Source: Clostridiales bacterium
GTDB lineage: Bacteria > Bacillota > Clostridia > Lachnospirales > Lachnospiraceae
Assembly: GCA_012839295.1 (NCBI GenBank)
Contig: DUNO01000013.1
Location: 124,001 to 188,000 of the forward strand
DNA length: 64,000 nt
Reading direction: 5' to 3'
Shown here piece by piece: positions 62,697-64,000 of this stretch. Below the pieces are notes generated by a model. It made no database searches. It was not told the origin of the DNA and saw nothing but the letters and a program-made list of their open reading frames with translations. How positions within the stretch are numbered: the stretch's first letter is position 1; the number at the start of each line of letters is the position of its first letter. Made by a program: the position numbers and the translations under genes.

Positions 62697-62807
62697 GATG
62701 GATGTATTGTAAAAAATATGTTGCCAACTCAAAATAAAACGAAAGATTGCAAAAATGTGTTTGGTGAGTACGTACAAGGAGATAGTTTCATATGATTTAG
62801 AAACGAA

Positions 62808-62855
62808 AAAGGCGTGCTGCAAAGCTGATGGAAATCAGTTTTGCGGCACGCCTTT
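62808..62855. terminator. Terminator between the TA pair and asnB
   Basis: Interrupted stem AAAGGCGTGC.GCAAA / TTGC.GCACGCCTTT, acting for both converging transcripts. Confidence 0.75.
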
Positions 62856-62909
62856 CTCTGGAGGCGCTTATCAGAAATAAGGATAAAAAGGCGTTTGAGG
62901 GGTTACTGT

Positions 62910-64000
62910 TTATACCAGTTCGATATGGTATTTTTCTAGCCAGTAGTTGATTTGAAGTAAATATGCTATTAACTGGGGGCCGGCCATTAGTTGGCCGTAC
63001 CAGGGTTTACCATAATCGGAGGGTGATTCCAGGAAAGTTTTTATTTTGGCTTCGTCCACCAGGGGGTGGATTGGGGCATTCGAATCGGATAGAATATCCA
63101 GCAGCCGGTTACCCAGTAATTTCTCATATTCCGGATGATAAGTCTTTGGGTAAGGGCTTTTCTTACGGAATAGAATTTCGTCCGGGATCAGTCCTTTGCC
63201 TGCATCACGCAGCAGTCCTTTTACAACTCCATTCGGAGATTTCATTTCCCAGGGGACGTTCCACAGGTATTCGACGATACGGTGGTCGGCGAAGGGAACC
63301 CTGGCTTCCAGGCCGGAGAACATGCTGCAGCGGTCCATGCGGTCCAGCAGGGTAACCATAAACCATTTCAGGTTTAGGAAGGCGATTTCGCGGCGGCGGG
63401 CTTCCAGTGGAGCCTCGCCCTGTAATTTTGGAACCTCGGACAGGGTTTTTTCGTATGCGGCGCGGACATAGCCCTCCAGGTCAAGGCTTTTTAGGAGGTC
63501 GCCGGATAGGAGCAGTTTCCTTGTATCCATATTAATGGACCAGGGGAAGGTGCCGGCGTTCATCAGCTCAGGGCGGTGGAACCAGGGATAGCCGCCGAAG
63601 ATTTCATCGGCGCATTCTCCGGTCAGTGCGACCTTTGTCCTGGCTGCAACCTTTTTGCAGAAATAGAGCAGGGAGGATTCAACATCCGCCATATTCGGTA
63701 AATCCCTGGCATCAACGGCTTGATAGAGATTGTCGGCCAGGTCGAAATTATCACATTCTAAATAAGTATGCTTGCTTTTTATATGCTCCACCATGATATC
63801 GACATAGGGGCGGTCCATGGAGGGCTGGAAGGAATTCGATTTGAAATGCTTTGCATTATCCTCGAAATCGAAGGAATAGGTTTCTAACTGCTTGCCGGAG
63901 TAGCCCAATTCCCTGGCACAGATGGCAGATACCAGGCTGGAATCCACACCGCCGGAGAGGAAGGTACAGATCGGTATGTCGGAAATCATCTGCCGTTTTA
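62910..64000 (-). CDS. asnB: Asparagine synthetase B, C-terminal part (runs off the window)
   Basis: 363 codons are visible; the reading frame stays open to the last base of the window, so the ATG at 63989 is internal and the N-terminal glutaminase domain lies beyond. The synthetase domain shows the PP-loop FLSGGVDSSLVSA, LTGECADEIFGGY and ARVPFADHRIVEYLWNVPWEMK. The enzyme makes asparagine from aspartate, glutamine and ATP. Confidence 0.95.
   Translation of the reverse strand, partial: KRQMISDIPICTFLSGGVDSSLVSAICARELGYSGKQLETYSFDFEDNAKHFKSNSFQPSMDRPYVDIMVEHIKSKHTYLECDNFDLADNLYQAVDARDLPNMADVESSLLYFCKKVAARTKVALTGECADEIFGGYPWFHRPELMNAGTFPWSINMDTRKLLLSGDLLKSLDLEGYVRAAYEKTLSEVPKLQGEAPLEARRREIAFLNLKWFMVTLLDRMDRCSMFSGLEARVPFADHRIVEYLWNVPWEMKSPNGVVKGLLRDAGKGLIPDEILFRKKSPYPKTYHPEYEKLLGNRLLDILSDSNAPIHPLVDEAKIKTFLESPSDYGKPWYGQLMAGPQLIAYLLQINYWLEKYHIELV

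Overview
The window looks like the chromosome of a strictly or mainly anaerobic, low-to-mid G+C, Gram-positive member of the Clostridia, most likely a Lachnospiraceae species. The signs are the gene families (RadA preceded by a small conserved partner gene, YesMN-type two-component system, FprA flavodiiron protein, 2-enoate-reductase-like flavoenzyme, DUF6323-like protein, SLH protein), AGGAGG-type ribosome binding sites with frequent TTG/GTG starts, and AT-rich intergenic DNA. The genus cannot be fixed from the sequence alone.

Layout. 1-2.9 kb: housekeeping block with a conserved small gene, radA, a small alpha-helical gene and a tRNA-Trp. 3.0-10.7 kb: a distinctly G+C-rich island directly after the tRNA, holding a helix-turn-helix regulator, a small Cys-rich protein of the kind carried by conjugative elements, a short peptide that looks like the stump of an element gene, and a 1900-residue secreted surface protein with two internal repeat systems, three SLH motifs and C-terminal cell-wall-binding repeats. 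10.8-16.3 kb: stress and hypothetical genes (ferritin-like protein, a LysM/GH18 protein lacking its catalytic acids, DUF6323-like protein, 7-TM protein, catalase). 16.5-28.4 kb: a sugar-use region with a ROK regulator, zinc alcohol dehydrogenase, fructokinase, a YesN/YesM pair, and a divergent ABC importer with a GH78-like hydrolase. A pair of 19-nt direct repeats sits just before the importer. 28.6-35 kb: a PQQ-type beta-propeller sugar dehydrogenase homologue, acetyltransferase, FprA and an Old-Yellow-Enzyme/enoate reductase divergent from a TetR regulator. 35.2-47.6 kb: a second catabolic cluster, with a PrpR_N regulator whose AAA+ core is degenerate, divergent from a four-carbon acid sugar kinase, iron alcohol dehydrogenase, DHDPS-family lyase, PdxA2-like dehydrogenase, a second sugar ABC importer, an (alpha/alpha)6 glycosidase and a frameshifted, truncated sialidase-like gene. 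48-64 kb: signalling (HD-GYP, MCP, GGDEF-EAL), an ECF transporter S subunit, Ldh-family dehydrogenase, OGG1-like glycosylase, class II aldolase, tgt-yajC, a 183-bp near-perfect palindrome, a toxin-first PIN-domain TA pair, and the C-terminal part of asnB running off the right end.

How the parts work together. The 16.5-28.4 kb and 35.2-47.6 kb clusters each combine sensing, import, hydrolysis and first metabolic steps for a carbohydrate. In both, a stem-loop follows the binding-protein gene and is likely to set unequal expression of binding protein and permease. The kinase/PdxA2 pair matches the known route from threonate or erythronate to dihydroxyacetone phosphate, and the lyase and alcohol dehydrogenase suggest a longer acid substrate is cut first. 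The intergenic DNA has a recurrent theme: short degenerate tandem repeats of 13-19 nt at several sites, a repeated intergenic element found twice, and one large palindrome. The most unusual items are the island, the palindrome, the catalytically dead GH18 protein, and the PrpR-like regulator without a working ATPase core.
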